The notes under the pieces were generated by a model. The model searched no databases. It saw only the letters and a program-made list of their open reading frames with translations, and had not been told where the DNA came from. Positions 13,280 to 19,844 of a DNA stretch of 30,712 nt are shown here, in pieces. The DNA is from a virus, in IMG/VR virus record IMGVR_UViG_3300026534_000006, positions 1-30,712 of that record; one strand, written 5' to 3'. A program made the position numbers and the translations under genes. Position 1 is the first letter of the stretch. Each line of letters opens with the position of its first letter.

Positions 13280-13695
13280 CCCATACGATCAAGACGCTGA
13301 TTTGCGCCGCTATCGCACTGGTGGCCACTATCGCACCGCCCACTGTAGCCGCAGGTGGAGACGGGTTCATGAACGAGCGCTACTACTCAGACCTGCTCTG
13401 CGCGCGCTGGGGCGGCGCACCATCGACGCTGCCATCCGGCATTCGCCCGGATTGCGAGACGGAGTTTGCCGTCATGGAGTTCGACTGGGCCAAGCGCCCC
13501 AAGAATTACGAGTGCATCGGCCAGGCCATCGTCTACGCAGAGGAAATCGGAAAGACGCCAGTCTGCGTGCTGCTGGCGCGTGATGACGAAGAGATGCGTT
13601 TCGGCCGCCGGCAGTTCCGCGCCATCCGTCACGCTGGCGTTGTGCCCAAGTTGGTCGATGTGCGCCATATCGTGATACCGAAGGGGGGCGACTGA
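13276..13695 (+). CDS. Exported protein with nuclease-like (PD-(D/E)XK-type) motifs
   Basis: A 139-aa protein with a clear signal peptide (residues 1-26, ending TVAA before GGDG). The mature part carries an arrangement like the RecB/PD-(D/E)XK fold: Asp59 in IRPDC, Glu68-x-Asp70 at the end of a hydrophobic strand (FAVMEFD), Lys73, and Gln83-x3-Tyr87 in GQAIVYA, the QxxxY motif. Proteins of this layout occur widely in proteobacteria without assigned function. It is translationally coupled to rusA and sits one base from the endolysin gene. An exported nuclease or an inactive nuclease fold is possible. Activity is inference. Confidence 0.75.
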   Translation: MTHTIKTLICAAIALVATIAPPTVAAGGDGFMNERYYSDLLCARWGGAPSTLPSGIRPDCETEFAVMEFDWAKRPKNYECIGQAIVYAEEIGKTPVCVLLARDDEEMRFGRRQFRAIRHAGVVPKLVDVRHIVIPKGGD

Positions 13696-13696
13696 C

Positions 13697-14221
13697 ATGG
13701 CAAGATTCAACCCGGCTTTCGACAGAATGATCGAGAACGAGGGTGGCATGATCCTGCATACGGTGCCTGGTGACCGAGGCGGAATGACCTACGCAGGGAT
13801 CGCGCGTAACCGGTGGCCGGACTGGGTTGGGTGGTCGATCATCGATTCCGGGCGTCGACCGGATGAAGATCAGGTTCGCCGATTCTACCGAGCGCACTTC
13901 TGGAGGCCGCTGCAGGCTGACGGAATACGCCATCAGCCGGTGGCCGAGTCCATTTTCGATTACGCGGTCAACAGCGGCGTCAGAAGTGCAGTGCGCAGCG
14001 CTCAACGGGTGCTCGGGGTCATCGATGACGGGATCGTCGGACCGCAGACACTCAACGCGCTCAACGCGGCCGATCCGGATCATTTCGTGGCCGCCTACAC
14101 CCTCGAGAAAATACGGCGCTACGCGAAACTGGCAGCAATGGACGGCAAACAGCGCAAGTTCCTGCTCGGGTGGATCAACCGATCGCTGCGATCAGCGAAT
14201 CCACAGGAGAGCAGGGCATGA
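13697..14221 (+). CDS. Endolysin, GH108-type N-acetylmuramidase
   Basis: A 174-aa peptidoglycan hydrolase. The GH108 signature is FDRMIENEGG (catalytic Glu15 in ENEGG), followed by PGDRGGMTYAGIAR, where the usual D-x-GG-T-x-x-GI is seen. The C-terminal part (VAESIFDYAVNSGVRSAVRSAQRVLGVIDDGIVGPQTLNALN) matches the peptidoglycan-binding domain 3 of this family. No signal peptide is visible, so a holin is needed; a holin-like gene is 11 kb downstream (25024). Location before the terminase genes, rather than with the holin, is unusual. It overlaps the terS start. Confidence 0.92.
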   Translation: MARFNPAFDRMIENEGGMILHTVPGDRGGMTYAGIARNRWPDWVGWSIIDSGRRPDEDQVRRFYRAHFWRPLQADGIRHQPVAESIFDYAVNSGVRSAVRSAQRVLGVIDDGIVGPQTLNALNAADPDHFVAAYTLEKIRRYAKLAAMDGKQRKFLLGWINRSLRSANPQESRA

Positions 14222-14631
14222 GCCGCCTCACGCCACGGCAGGAGGCCTTCGCCATGGCCTTCGTTGAAACCGGAAACGCCTCTGAGGCATATCGGCAAGC
14301 ATACCCGCGTTCACGAAACTGGAAGCCGGAGACGGTTTACAGCAAGGCCAGCCACATGCTGGCCGATGACAAGGTATCGGCAAGGGTTGCTGAGCTCAAG
14401 GCAGAGCATAGAGAACGCCATCAGATCACCGTCGACACCCTGTCAGAGGAGGCCATGAAGGCGCTGAGGATGGCGGCCGAGCTGCAGAAACCAAACGACA
14501 TGATACGGGCGATCGATCAGCTGGCCAAGCTCCATGGTCTGCACGCGGCTGAGAAGCGAGAGCTGTCGATTCCTGGCGGCATCGGCATCGTCAGGCTGAA
14601 CATCAAACACATTGGTGAGGCGGGACAATGA
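14218..14631 (+). CDS. terS: Terminase small subunit
   Basis: A 137-aa DNA-recognition subunit of the packaging motor. The Terminase_2 pattern is clear: LTPRQEAFAMAFVETGNASEAYRQAYPRS, then WKPETVYSKASHMLADDKVSARVAELKAE, then a helical oligomerisation part (ITVDTLSEEAMKALRMAAELQKPNDMIRAIDQLAKLHGLH). The ATG at 14218 overlaps the endolysin stop, and the gene overlaps the large subunit by four bases. Confidence 0.95.
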   Translation: MSRLTPRQEAFAMAFVETGNASEAYRQAYPRSRNWKPETVYSKASHMLADDKVSARVAELKAEHRERHQITVDTLSEEAMKALRMAAELQKPNDMIRAIDQLAKLHGLHAAEKRELSIPGGIGIVRLNIKHIGEAGQ

Positions 14632-15863
14632 TCGCGGCTGAGGAGCGGGACATCGATATCGAGTTCCCTGGATGGTTCGCGCCTTTCTGGTCGCCGGCGC
14701 GCTACAAGATCGCCTACGGCGGTCGAGGAAGCGGCAAGTCAACGACATTTGCCAGGGCACTCATCTGCAGTGCTGCAGATCGGCCCATTCGCGTGCTCTG
14801 CGCCCGCGAGCTGCAAAACAGCATACAGGACTCTGTCCACCAACTCATTTCGGACCAGATTCATTCAATGGACCTCGATGCCTACTTCACCATCAAGGAA
14901 AAGGGCATCTACAGCCGCTGCGGGGCCGAGTTCCTGTTCAAGGGCGTGCGCGGCACCCGCGGCGACGCCAGCCAGCTCAAGAGCCTGGAGGGCGTCGATA
15001 TTTGCTGGATCGAGGAAGGGCAGACCATTTCCAAGGCCAGCCTGGAGACGCTTGTGCCGACCATCCGCAAGCCAGGGTCGGAGATCTGGATCAGCTATAA
15101 CCCGGATCAGGAAACCGACCCGGTTCATCAACTGGCCATGAACCCGCCGGAGGGGAGCATCGTTCGCAAGGTCAACTATTACGACAATCCATGGTTCCCG
15201 GCTGAACTGGAACTGGAACGCAAATGGATGCAGCGCACCGATCCGGACGCCTACGCCCACATCTGGGAGGGTGAATGCCGGCAGTACACCGATGCCCAGG
15301 TGCTGCGCGGAAAATGGACCGTAGAGCCGTTCGAGCCCGGCGAGGACTGGAACGGACCGTACTACGGCGCGGACTGGGGCTACGCCAAGGACCCGACCAC
15401 GCTGGTGCGCTGCTGGATTCATGATGCGCGGCTCTACATCGAGCACGATGCCTACCAGGTGGGCTGCGAGATCGATTCCACGCCCGATCTGTTCGACACC
15501 GTGCCGGAATCGAGAGAGCACACCATACGCGCCGACTCGGCACGACCGGAAACCATCAGCTACATGCGCCGCCAGGGGTTCAGGATCACAGGAGTCAAGA
15601 AAGGCAAGGGCAGCGTCGAGGACGGGGTGGCCCATCTGCGCGGGTATGAGCAGATCGTCATTCACCCGCGCTGCACCCACACCGCCGACGAGTGCCGCCT
15701 CTGGTCATGGAAGGTGGACAAGCTCTCCGGCGATATCCTTCCGCGCCTGGCCGACGGGCATGATCACACCATCGACGCCATCCGCTATGCGCTCGAGCCG
15801 GTCATTCGGCGCGGCACAGGACAGACCCACTACGCAGCAACACTGACGAGGACCATTGCATGA
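14628..15863 (+). CDS. terL: Terminase large subunit (PBSX/Terminase_3 type)
   Basis: A 411-aa packaging ATPase and nuclease. The Walker A motif is AYGGRGSGKST (about residues 29-39) and Walker B VDICWIEEG (about 123-131) with the catalytic glutamate. ISYNPD is the coupling motif. The C-terminal RNase-H-like nuclease domain begins with YYGADWGYAKDPTTL and includes IRADSARPETISYMR and a late DGHDHTIDAIRYAL, supplying the acidic residues for DNA cutting. Length is full for the family. The Mor-like regulator gene overlaps its stop by four bases. Confidence 0.97.
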   Translation: MIAAEERDIDIEFPGWFAPFWSPARYKIAYGGRGSGKSTTFARALICSAADRPIRVLCARELQNSIQDSVHQLISDQIHSMDLDAYFTIKEKGIYSRCGAEFLFKGVRGTRGDASQLKSLEGVDICWIEEGQTISKASLETLVPTIRKPGSEIWISYNPDQETDPVHQLAMNPPEGSIVRKVNYYDNPWFPAELELERKWMQRTDPDAYAHIWEGECRQYTDAQVLRGKWTVEPFEPGEDWNGPYYGADWGYAKDPTTLVRCWIHDARLYIEHDAYQVGCEIDSTPDLFDTVPESREHTIRADSARPETISYMRRQGFRITGVKKGKGSVEDGVAHLRGYEQIVIHPRCTHTADECRLWSWKVDKLSGDILPRLADGHDHTIDAIRYALEPVIRRGTGQTHYAATLTRTIA

Positions 15864-16204
15864 CCGTGAGCATCAACGAAGCCATGAGCATCATCGGTAA
15901 ACAGGCAGTTGACGAACTGGTCCGCGCCTATCATGGGCGCCGCCTCTATGTGCCTGGAACCATCAGCGAAGACCATCCGCTGGCGCTGCGTCTCGGCCAT
16001 GGTCAGGCCATTCTGCTGGCTCAGGCCTTCGGCGGTGAGTACATCGAAGTGCCCAAACGCCTGGCACCTGACATACAGGAACGCAACCGCGCGATCCGGG
16101 CCGGATATGCCGCGGGCGCCACGCAGACTGCACTGGCAGAGCTCTACGGTCTGAGCCGCCGCCAGATCATCAACATTACCAGAGAGGACACCACCCATGC
16201 CTGA
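15860..16204 (+). CDS. Mor-family transcription activator
   Basis: A 114-aa protein of the Mor/C activator family known from Mu. It shows the Mor layout: a helical dimerisation part (SINEAMSIIGKQAVDELVRAYHGRRLYVPG), a connecting section, and a C-terminal HTH (IQERNRAIRAGYAAGATQTALAELYGLSRRQIINI). Mor activates the Mu middle promoter by binding a dyad upstream of a -10 that lacks a good -35. A promoter of that type, with two palindromes, lies at 21502-21563 before the protease gene and is a candidate target. Its location between terL and the portal gene is unusual; this reading of its target is inference. Confidence 0.85.
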   Translation: MTVSINEAMSIIGKQAVDELVRAYHGRRLYVPGTISEDHPLALRLGHGQAILLAQAFGGEYIEVPKRLAPDIQERNRAIRAGYAAGATQTALAELYGLSRRQIINITREDTTHA

Positions 16205-17654
16205 CCTCAAACCGGCCGCCTCGGCCGCGCACTGGGACGATTACAGCTACAGCCGCGCCATATCCGCGCTGACCGTTGCCGGCGACCCGGACATCGTCCT
16301 CCAGGAACTGGGCAAGACCCGGGCCAGCCTGAGAGTGCTCGAGACCGATGACGAGATCACGGCAGCGCTCGAAACGCGGCGCGAGGCCGTGCTCGCCACA
16401 AGCTGGAATCTGGTCGGAGATGACGGCGAGCGCAAGGAAGCGACCCGTCGGGTTCTGGAACGGTGGATCGATGACATCCTGCGTGGCGCATGGAATGCCG
16501 TGCCCTACGGCTACTCCGTACTGCGCTGCTCCTGGTCACAGGACCGGCGAGGACGCCCAGAGAACCACCCTGAATTCGGGATTGTGGCCCCGCTGTGGAT
16601 CGGGGAATGGCCGATGGAGCGATTCGCCATCAGTAACGGTGGTCAGCTGCGCTACAAGCGCATGGACACCGGCGAGATGATGAACGCCATGCCGCCTGAA
16701 TTCTTCATGACGCGCCGCAATGCCACCTGGCGCAACCCCTACGGCGAGGCCTTGCTGTCAAGGCTCTACTGGCCCTGGTTCTTCCGCTACAACGGGTGGC
16801 GGTTCTGGATGCAGTTCATCGAGCGCTTCGGAGACCCCATCGTCACCGGCAGCGTGATGACACCTGACGAGTTCGTCAAGGTCGCGCAGGCCTCCGGGTT
16901 CGCATCGGTCCTCGCCGTCAACAGCGACGAGTCCATCGATGTGCAGGGCAACACCAGCAGCGGAGAGCACCAGCGCATGATGGGCGAGCTCAACAAGCGC
17001 GTGCAGAAGGTGATCCTCGGACAGACCCTGACCAGCGACACTGACGGCAAGGGGTCCTACGCCGCGGCGCGGGTGCATGACGCCGTGCGTCAGGACAAGC
17101 GCTTGGCCGACCTGCGCCTGCTACGGCCGACGGTGCAGGAGTTCGTCAACCAGCTGTGGGTGCTCAACAGATGGGTTGGCGACCCGCCGCGCTTCGAGTT
17201 CGATGCCGGAGTCAGCATCGACAGCGAGCGCACCGGAGCGCTCAAAGACCTGCGCGACACCGGGTGGGCACCGACGGAGCAACTGCTTGGCCGCCTGTTC
17301 GGCGATGTCAAGCCGGGCGACTTCGAACCTGTGGAACCGGCCGCGAGCGGTCAGGGCGGAGCCAGCCTCAAACTGGCGGCAGATTCTGGGGAGAGCCAGG
17401 CGCATGGCTACACCCCGGCCCAGCAACAGATAGAAGACCTGGTGGACGCCAGCGTGGAAAACGCACCGTCACCGATCAGCGATGGACGCCTGCGCGATCT
17501 GATCGCCATGGCAAAAAGTCCTGAGCACCTCGATGAATTGCTGGCCAAGGAGGCCGCAGATGCCGATCCGGGCGCCTACCGGCAACTGCTCGAACGCGCC
17601 CTGTTCGCCGCCGATGTGGTCGGGTATGTCATGGCTGAAAAAGGCGAGCAATGA
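16197..17654 (+). CDS. Portal protein (DUF935, Mu gp29-like)
   Basis: A 485-aa portal, the ring through which DNA enters the capsid. Family features include DPDIVLQELGKTRASLRVLETDDEITAALETRREAVLATSWNLVG, WNAVPYGYSVLRCSW, and the conserved RNPYGEALLSRLYWPWFFRYNGWRFWMQFIERFGDPIVTGS. The later segments GNTSSGEHQRMMGELNKRVQKVILGQTLTSD and SYAAARVHDAVRQDKRLADL are also typical. A flexible Gly/Ser/Pro region near 400 precedes a helical C-terminus. It overlaps the Mor-like gene by eight bases and the next small gene by four. Confidence 0.96.
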   Translation: MPDLKPAASAAHWDDYSYSRAISALTVAGDPDIVLQELGKTRASLRVLETDDEITAALETRREAVLATSWNLVGDDGERKEATRRVLERWIDDILRGAWNAVPYGYSVLRCSWSQDRRGRPENHPEFGIVAPLWIGEWPMERFAISNGGQLRYKRMDTGEMMNAMPPEFFMTRRNATWRNPYGEALLSRLYWPWFFRYNGWRFWMQFIERFGDPIVTGSVMTPDEFVKVAQASGFASVLAVNSDESIDVQGNTSSGEHQRMMGELNKRVQKVILGQTLTSDTDGKGSYAAARVHDAVRQDKRLADLRLLRPTVQEFVNQLWVLNRWVGDPPRFEFDAGVSIDSERTGALKDLRDTGWAPTEQLLGRLFGDVKPGDFEPVEPAASGQGGASLKLAADSGESQAHGYTPAQQQIEDLVDASVENAPSPISDGRLRDLIAMAKSPEHLDELLAKEAADADPGAYRQLLERALFAADVVGYVMAEKGEQ

Positions 17655-17842
17655 TGGCGGACATCACACTGTGCCTTGATGATGACTGCAGATTCCGCAA
17701 GGAATGCCGGAGACACAAGGACAACGGATCAGGCGTGTTTCACATCTGGCAACCGTATGCGGTATGGCCAAAGAATGGGCCGGAGGACGACCCAAGCAGC
17801 TGCGATGGATGGTGGCCAATCGACAAAGAGAGTCAGGAGTGA
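17651..17842 (+). CDS. Small Cys/Trp-rich hypothetical protein
   Basis: A 63-aa protein with cysteines at the spacing of a small metal-binding fold: C-x4-C-x5-C in LCLDDDCRFRKECRRH, and a later Cys in SSCDGWWPI. Many small phage proteins of this size bind zinc. It starts with an ATGA overlap on the portal gene. A TA-like operon on the other strand follows. Function unknown; a structural role is unlikely given size and charge. Confidence 0.7.
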   Translation: MMADITLCLDDDCRFRKECRRHKDNGSGVFHIWQPYAVWPKNGPEDDPSSCDGWWPIDKESQE

Positions 17843-17912
17843 TGACCGGTGACAGCTTGCGCGGTGTGGAGCGGAGCGGCCTGTGGTCACCGCGCTCAAT
17901 GCGCGTCACCGG

Positions 17913-18197
17913 CTATGCCACCGACAACAGAGCGTCCGGATTATTCAGCGCGATACGGCACAGCACCAGGGCGCTTCCTGGAGGCTTGAATCGCCCCTGC
18001 TCCCAATCGCGCAGCGTGGCCACAGGCGTGTCGATCAACTCCGCGAACCGCGCCTGCGACATGCCCAGCTCCTTGCGCGCCGCGCGCAGCAGCGATTGCT
18101 CAGGCGTCATATCTCCGGCGAACTCGCCGCGCCTCATCTCGCCCGGAGATTCGCGCACCCCATCGATGGGCTGCCCGGCATCAGACTCGATGGCCAT
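17913..18197 (-). CDS. XRE-type HTH antitoxin-like regulator
   Basis: A 94-aa protein (ATG at 18197; an alternative ATG at 18224 overlaps the upstream stop and would add nine residues). The C-terminal two thirds is an XRE helix-turn-helix: LLRAARKELGMSQARFAELIDTPVATLRDWEQGRFKPPGSALVLCRIAL, the type found in MqsA/HigA-like antitoxins. The N-terminal 35 residues look disordered. It is the last of three minus-strand genes with DUF2283 and DUF4258 proteins. The likely job is autoregulation through the palindrome at 18651-18669. Confidence 0.85.
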   Translation of the reverse strand: MAIESDAGQPIDGVRESPGEMRRGEFAGDMTPEQSLLRAARKELGMSQARFAELIDTPVATLRDWEQGRFKPPGSALVLCRIALNNPDALLSVA

Positions 18198-18213
18198 GGA
18201 GCTTTCGCCCGTA

Positions 18214-18420
18214 TCAGGCCGCATCGGCAGGACCCTGCTCAAAGACCATCCGCGCCACATCGGTGCGCGTGCTGGCATGCTGAATGTCGATACCAACCAG
18301 CGCACCATCCTCGGCGAAATCAAGCACCACACCATCGGCCACCTCTTCGGCATCCGCGCCTGGACGCTCGCTCAGGTGAATGTAGAGGGAGTCGGTCTCA
18401 CGGTCATATTGCAGCCTCAT
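18214..18420 (-). CDS. DUF2283-family protein
   Basis: A 68-aa protein with the DUF2283 signature: MRLQYDRETDSLYIHLSERPG, VADGVVLDFAEDGALVGIDIQHAS. It is a short beta-rich fold. The family is frequently encoded next to DUF4258 proteins. Here it lies between the DUF4258 gene (four-base overlap) and the XRE gene, so it probably acts as an antitoxin component or an accessory of this module. Its biochemical role is not established. Confidence 0.9.
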   Translation of the reverse strand: MRLQYDRETDSLYIHLSERPGADAEEVADGVVLDFAEDGALVGIDIQHASTRTDVARMVFEQGPADAA

Positions 18421-18641
18421 GGCTTGAACCTCCGGTCGTAGAAAGCGTTATGCAGGGTTTCGTCGTCCTCCAGCACCACCACACGCAGCCAGCGCTCGCC
18501 CACGCGACCCCAGTAGCGAATCCGTCCATCTTGCTGAACCTCGCGGCGCACCGCGCTGGCGATTGCCTCGCGGCAGAGTGCCACGGTCACATAGGGGCGC
18601 TTGGGCTGAACGGTGTTGCGAAAGTACGGCGTCGTTTTCAT
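18417..18641 (-). CDS. DUF4258-family putative toxin
   Basis: A 74-aa basic protein. The pattern is PYVTVALCREAIASAVRREVQQDGRIRYWGRVGERWLRVVVLEDDETLHNAFYDRRFKP. This is the DUF4258/RelE-like layout: helix, then strands with R-I-R-x-W-G and the conserved W-L-R-V-V, then NAFYDRRF. Such proteins are commonly toxins of type II TA modules. The ATG at 18641 is seven bases from TATAAT with no Shine-Dalgarno, so the mRNA is predicted to be leaderless. It heads a three-gene operon within the phage structural region, on the opposite strand. Confidence 0.85.
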   Translation of the reverse strand: MKTTPYFRNTVQPKRPYVTVALCREAIASAVRREVQQDGRIRYWGRVGERWLRVVVLEDDETLHNAFYDRRFKP

Positions 18642-18648
18642 GGGTCGA

Positions 18649-18676
18649 ATTATACGGAAATCCCGTATATCATCAA
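18649..18676 (-). promoter_or_regulatory. TA-operon promoter with palindromic operator
   Basis: TTGATG (18676-18671) and a consensus TATAAT (18654-18649) are separated by 16 bases. A 7-5-7 palindrome TATACGG-AAATC-CCGTATA (18651-18669) fills the spacer and -10, a classic place for TA autorepression. Confidence 0.75.
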
Positions 18677-18683
18677 CCCAAAC

Positions 18684-18713
18684 TTGACAACCCAAGCCCA
18701 CCAGAACTACGCT
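18684..18713 (+). promoter_or_regulatory. Promoter for C4-like RNA / antirepressor transcript
   Basis: A consensus TTGACA (18684-18689) is followed after 18 bases by TACGCT (18708-18713). It is divergent from the TA promoter, and the transcript would cover the structured leader of the KilA-N gene. Confidence 0.5.
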
Positions 18714-18719
18714 GACCAT

Positions 18720-18846
18720 GTCACCGGCAGGTTTTCGCTCCATGAAAACCTGCACTTCCGCCATCCATGGCGGTCGCACATTCGGTGGCCGGGTTTTGCA
18801 GCCCGAAGTCGGAGCGCACCGGCGCTCATTCACGGCGCTTTTTTTG
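18720..18846 (+). ncRNA. C4-like antisense/attenuator RNA upstream of the KilA-N gene
   Basis: This region has the layout of phage C4-type immunity RNAs. A 5' copy of AAGTCGGAG (18806-18814) matches the sequence at the KilA-N ribosome-binding site (18973-18981). A segment further on, CTCCGAC (18895-18901) followed by CTGCAAACCCG (18907-18917), is complementary both to that 5' copy and to CGGGTTTTGCAG just upstream (about 18790-18801). An AGCGC/GCGCT stem followed by seven T's (18839-18845) would end a short RNA. Family membership (Rfam C4) is inferred from layout. Confidence 0.5.
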
Positions 18847-18988
18847 TGCCCGTGTTATGGCGGGGTGCGTGGGGAGCCGCGAGGCTCGCCGGATCTCCGA
18901 CCCGGTCTGCAAACCCGCGTACTCCGCCACCCTTTCGATTTGCAGCGGAAGCGTGGCGGTTCTCGAACATCAAAGTCGGAGAACTGCT

Positions 18989-19798
18989 ATGAATCAGTCC
19001 ATTTCTGTCCTCAACACATACATCCGTATCCACGACGGCCTCTACTCCCTAAACGACCTGCACCGTGCCGCCGGTGGGGAGAAACGCCATCAGCCGGCCA
19101 ATTGGCTGCGCAACGACCAGGCCCGCGAACTCATCGAGGAGATCGAGCAGTCCTCAGATCTGAGGAACGGGGCCGTCAAGCGCGTGCAAGGCGGCGATCC
19201 GCAACTCCAAGGCACCTACGCCTGCAAAGAGCTCGTCTACGCCTACGCCATGTGGATCTCTGCCCGGTTCCACCTGGCGGTGATCCGCGCCTTCGACGCC
19301 CTGGTCAGCGGCCAGGCGCAGGCATTGCCCGAGCCGCCCACCATCACCAGAACGCAGGCCGGGGAGCTCTCCGCCCTCATCGCCGAACGCGCCGAAGCGG
19401 ACGGGTGCAGCCGCGCCTACTGCTGGAGCCGCTTCAACCGGCACTTCCGCATCGCACGCTACCGTGACCTGCCCGCCGAGCGCTTCGACGAGGCCGTCGA
19501 GTACATCAAGGCCATGCCGGGTGAGCGCAAACGGATGCCAGGGCCAGCGGCGGGTGGGCGCATGACCGTGCTCATGACCATCGAGAACGACCGGATCACT
19601 GGCATGCAGCCCATTGGAGAGCATGAAGTCATCATCGACCCGGCGCGGCTGCCCGACAACATCCAGGCCATATTGCCAGGATGGCGCCTGGTGCCCGTCG
19701 ACGAACTCGACACCCTCACCCGCGCGGCCCTGTCCGCCGCCGAACTGGCCGATGGCATGCGCGAGTATGCGGTAGAGCTCAGGCAATGGGTGATCTGA
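18989..19798 (+). CDS. KilA-N domain antirepressor-like protein
   Basis: A 269-aa DNA-binding protein. Residues 1-105 are a KilA-N domain: VLNTYIRIHDGLYSLNDLHRAAGGEKRHQPANWLRNDQARELIEEI, and YACKELVYAYAMWISARFHLAVIRAFDAL. Residues about 115-175 (QAGELSALIAERAEADGCSRAYCWSRFNRHFRIARYRDLPAERFDEAVEYI) resemble an ORF6C-type C-terminal domain, as found in phage antirepressors. The remainder is specific to this protein. The start follows GGAG at 18978-18981, which is itself complementary to an upstream RNA segment. It lies within the head gene cluster, and is expected to counter repression during induction. Confidence 0.85.
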   Translation: MNQSISVLNTYIRIHDGLYSLNDLHRAAGGEKRHQPANWLRNDQARELIEEIEQSSDLRNGAVKRVQGGDPQLQGTYACKELVYAYAMWISARFHLAVIRAFDALVSGQAQALPEPPTITRTQAGELSALIAERAEADGCSRAYCWSRFNRHFRIARYRDLPAERFDEAVEYIKAMPGERKRMPGPAAGGRMTVLMTIENDRITGMQPIGEHEVIIDPARLPDNIQAILPGWRLVPVDELDTLTRAALSAAELADGMREYAVELRQWVI

Positions 19799-19844
19799 CA
19801 ACCGAATGCCGCCCTCGCGGGCGGCCGCATCAGGAGGCGCGTCC

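Noticed and set aside
14865-15680. Minus-strand 271-codon frame opposite the terminase large subunit
   Set aside because: It is a GC-rich antisense shadow; the plus-strand frame has complete terminase motifs.
18718-19033. Ash-like small protein reading over the KilA-N leader (frames around 18718 and 18767)
   Set aside because: The region is better explained as a structured regulatory RNA: it has complementary segments, a terminator and no convincing ribosome-binding site for the frame. The resemblance to annotated ash-family proteins may itself reflect conserved RNA.
19808-19825. Hairpin GCCGCCC-TCGC-GGGCGGC after the KilA-N gene as a terminator
   Set aside because: The stem is real but no T-tract follows; it may only separate the two reading frames or stabilise RNA, so it was not listed as a terminator.
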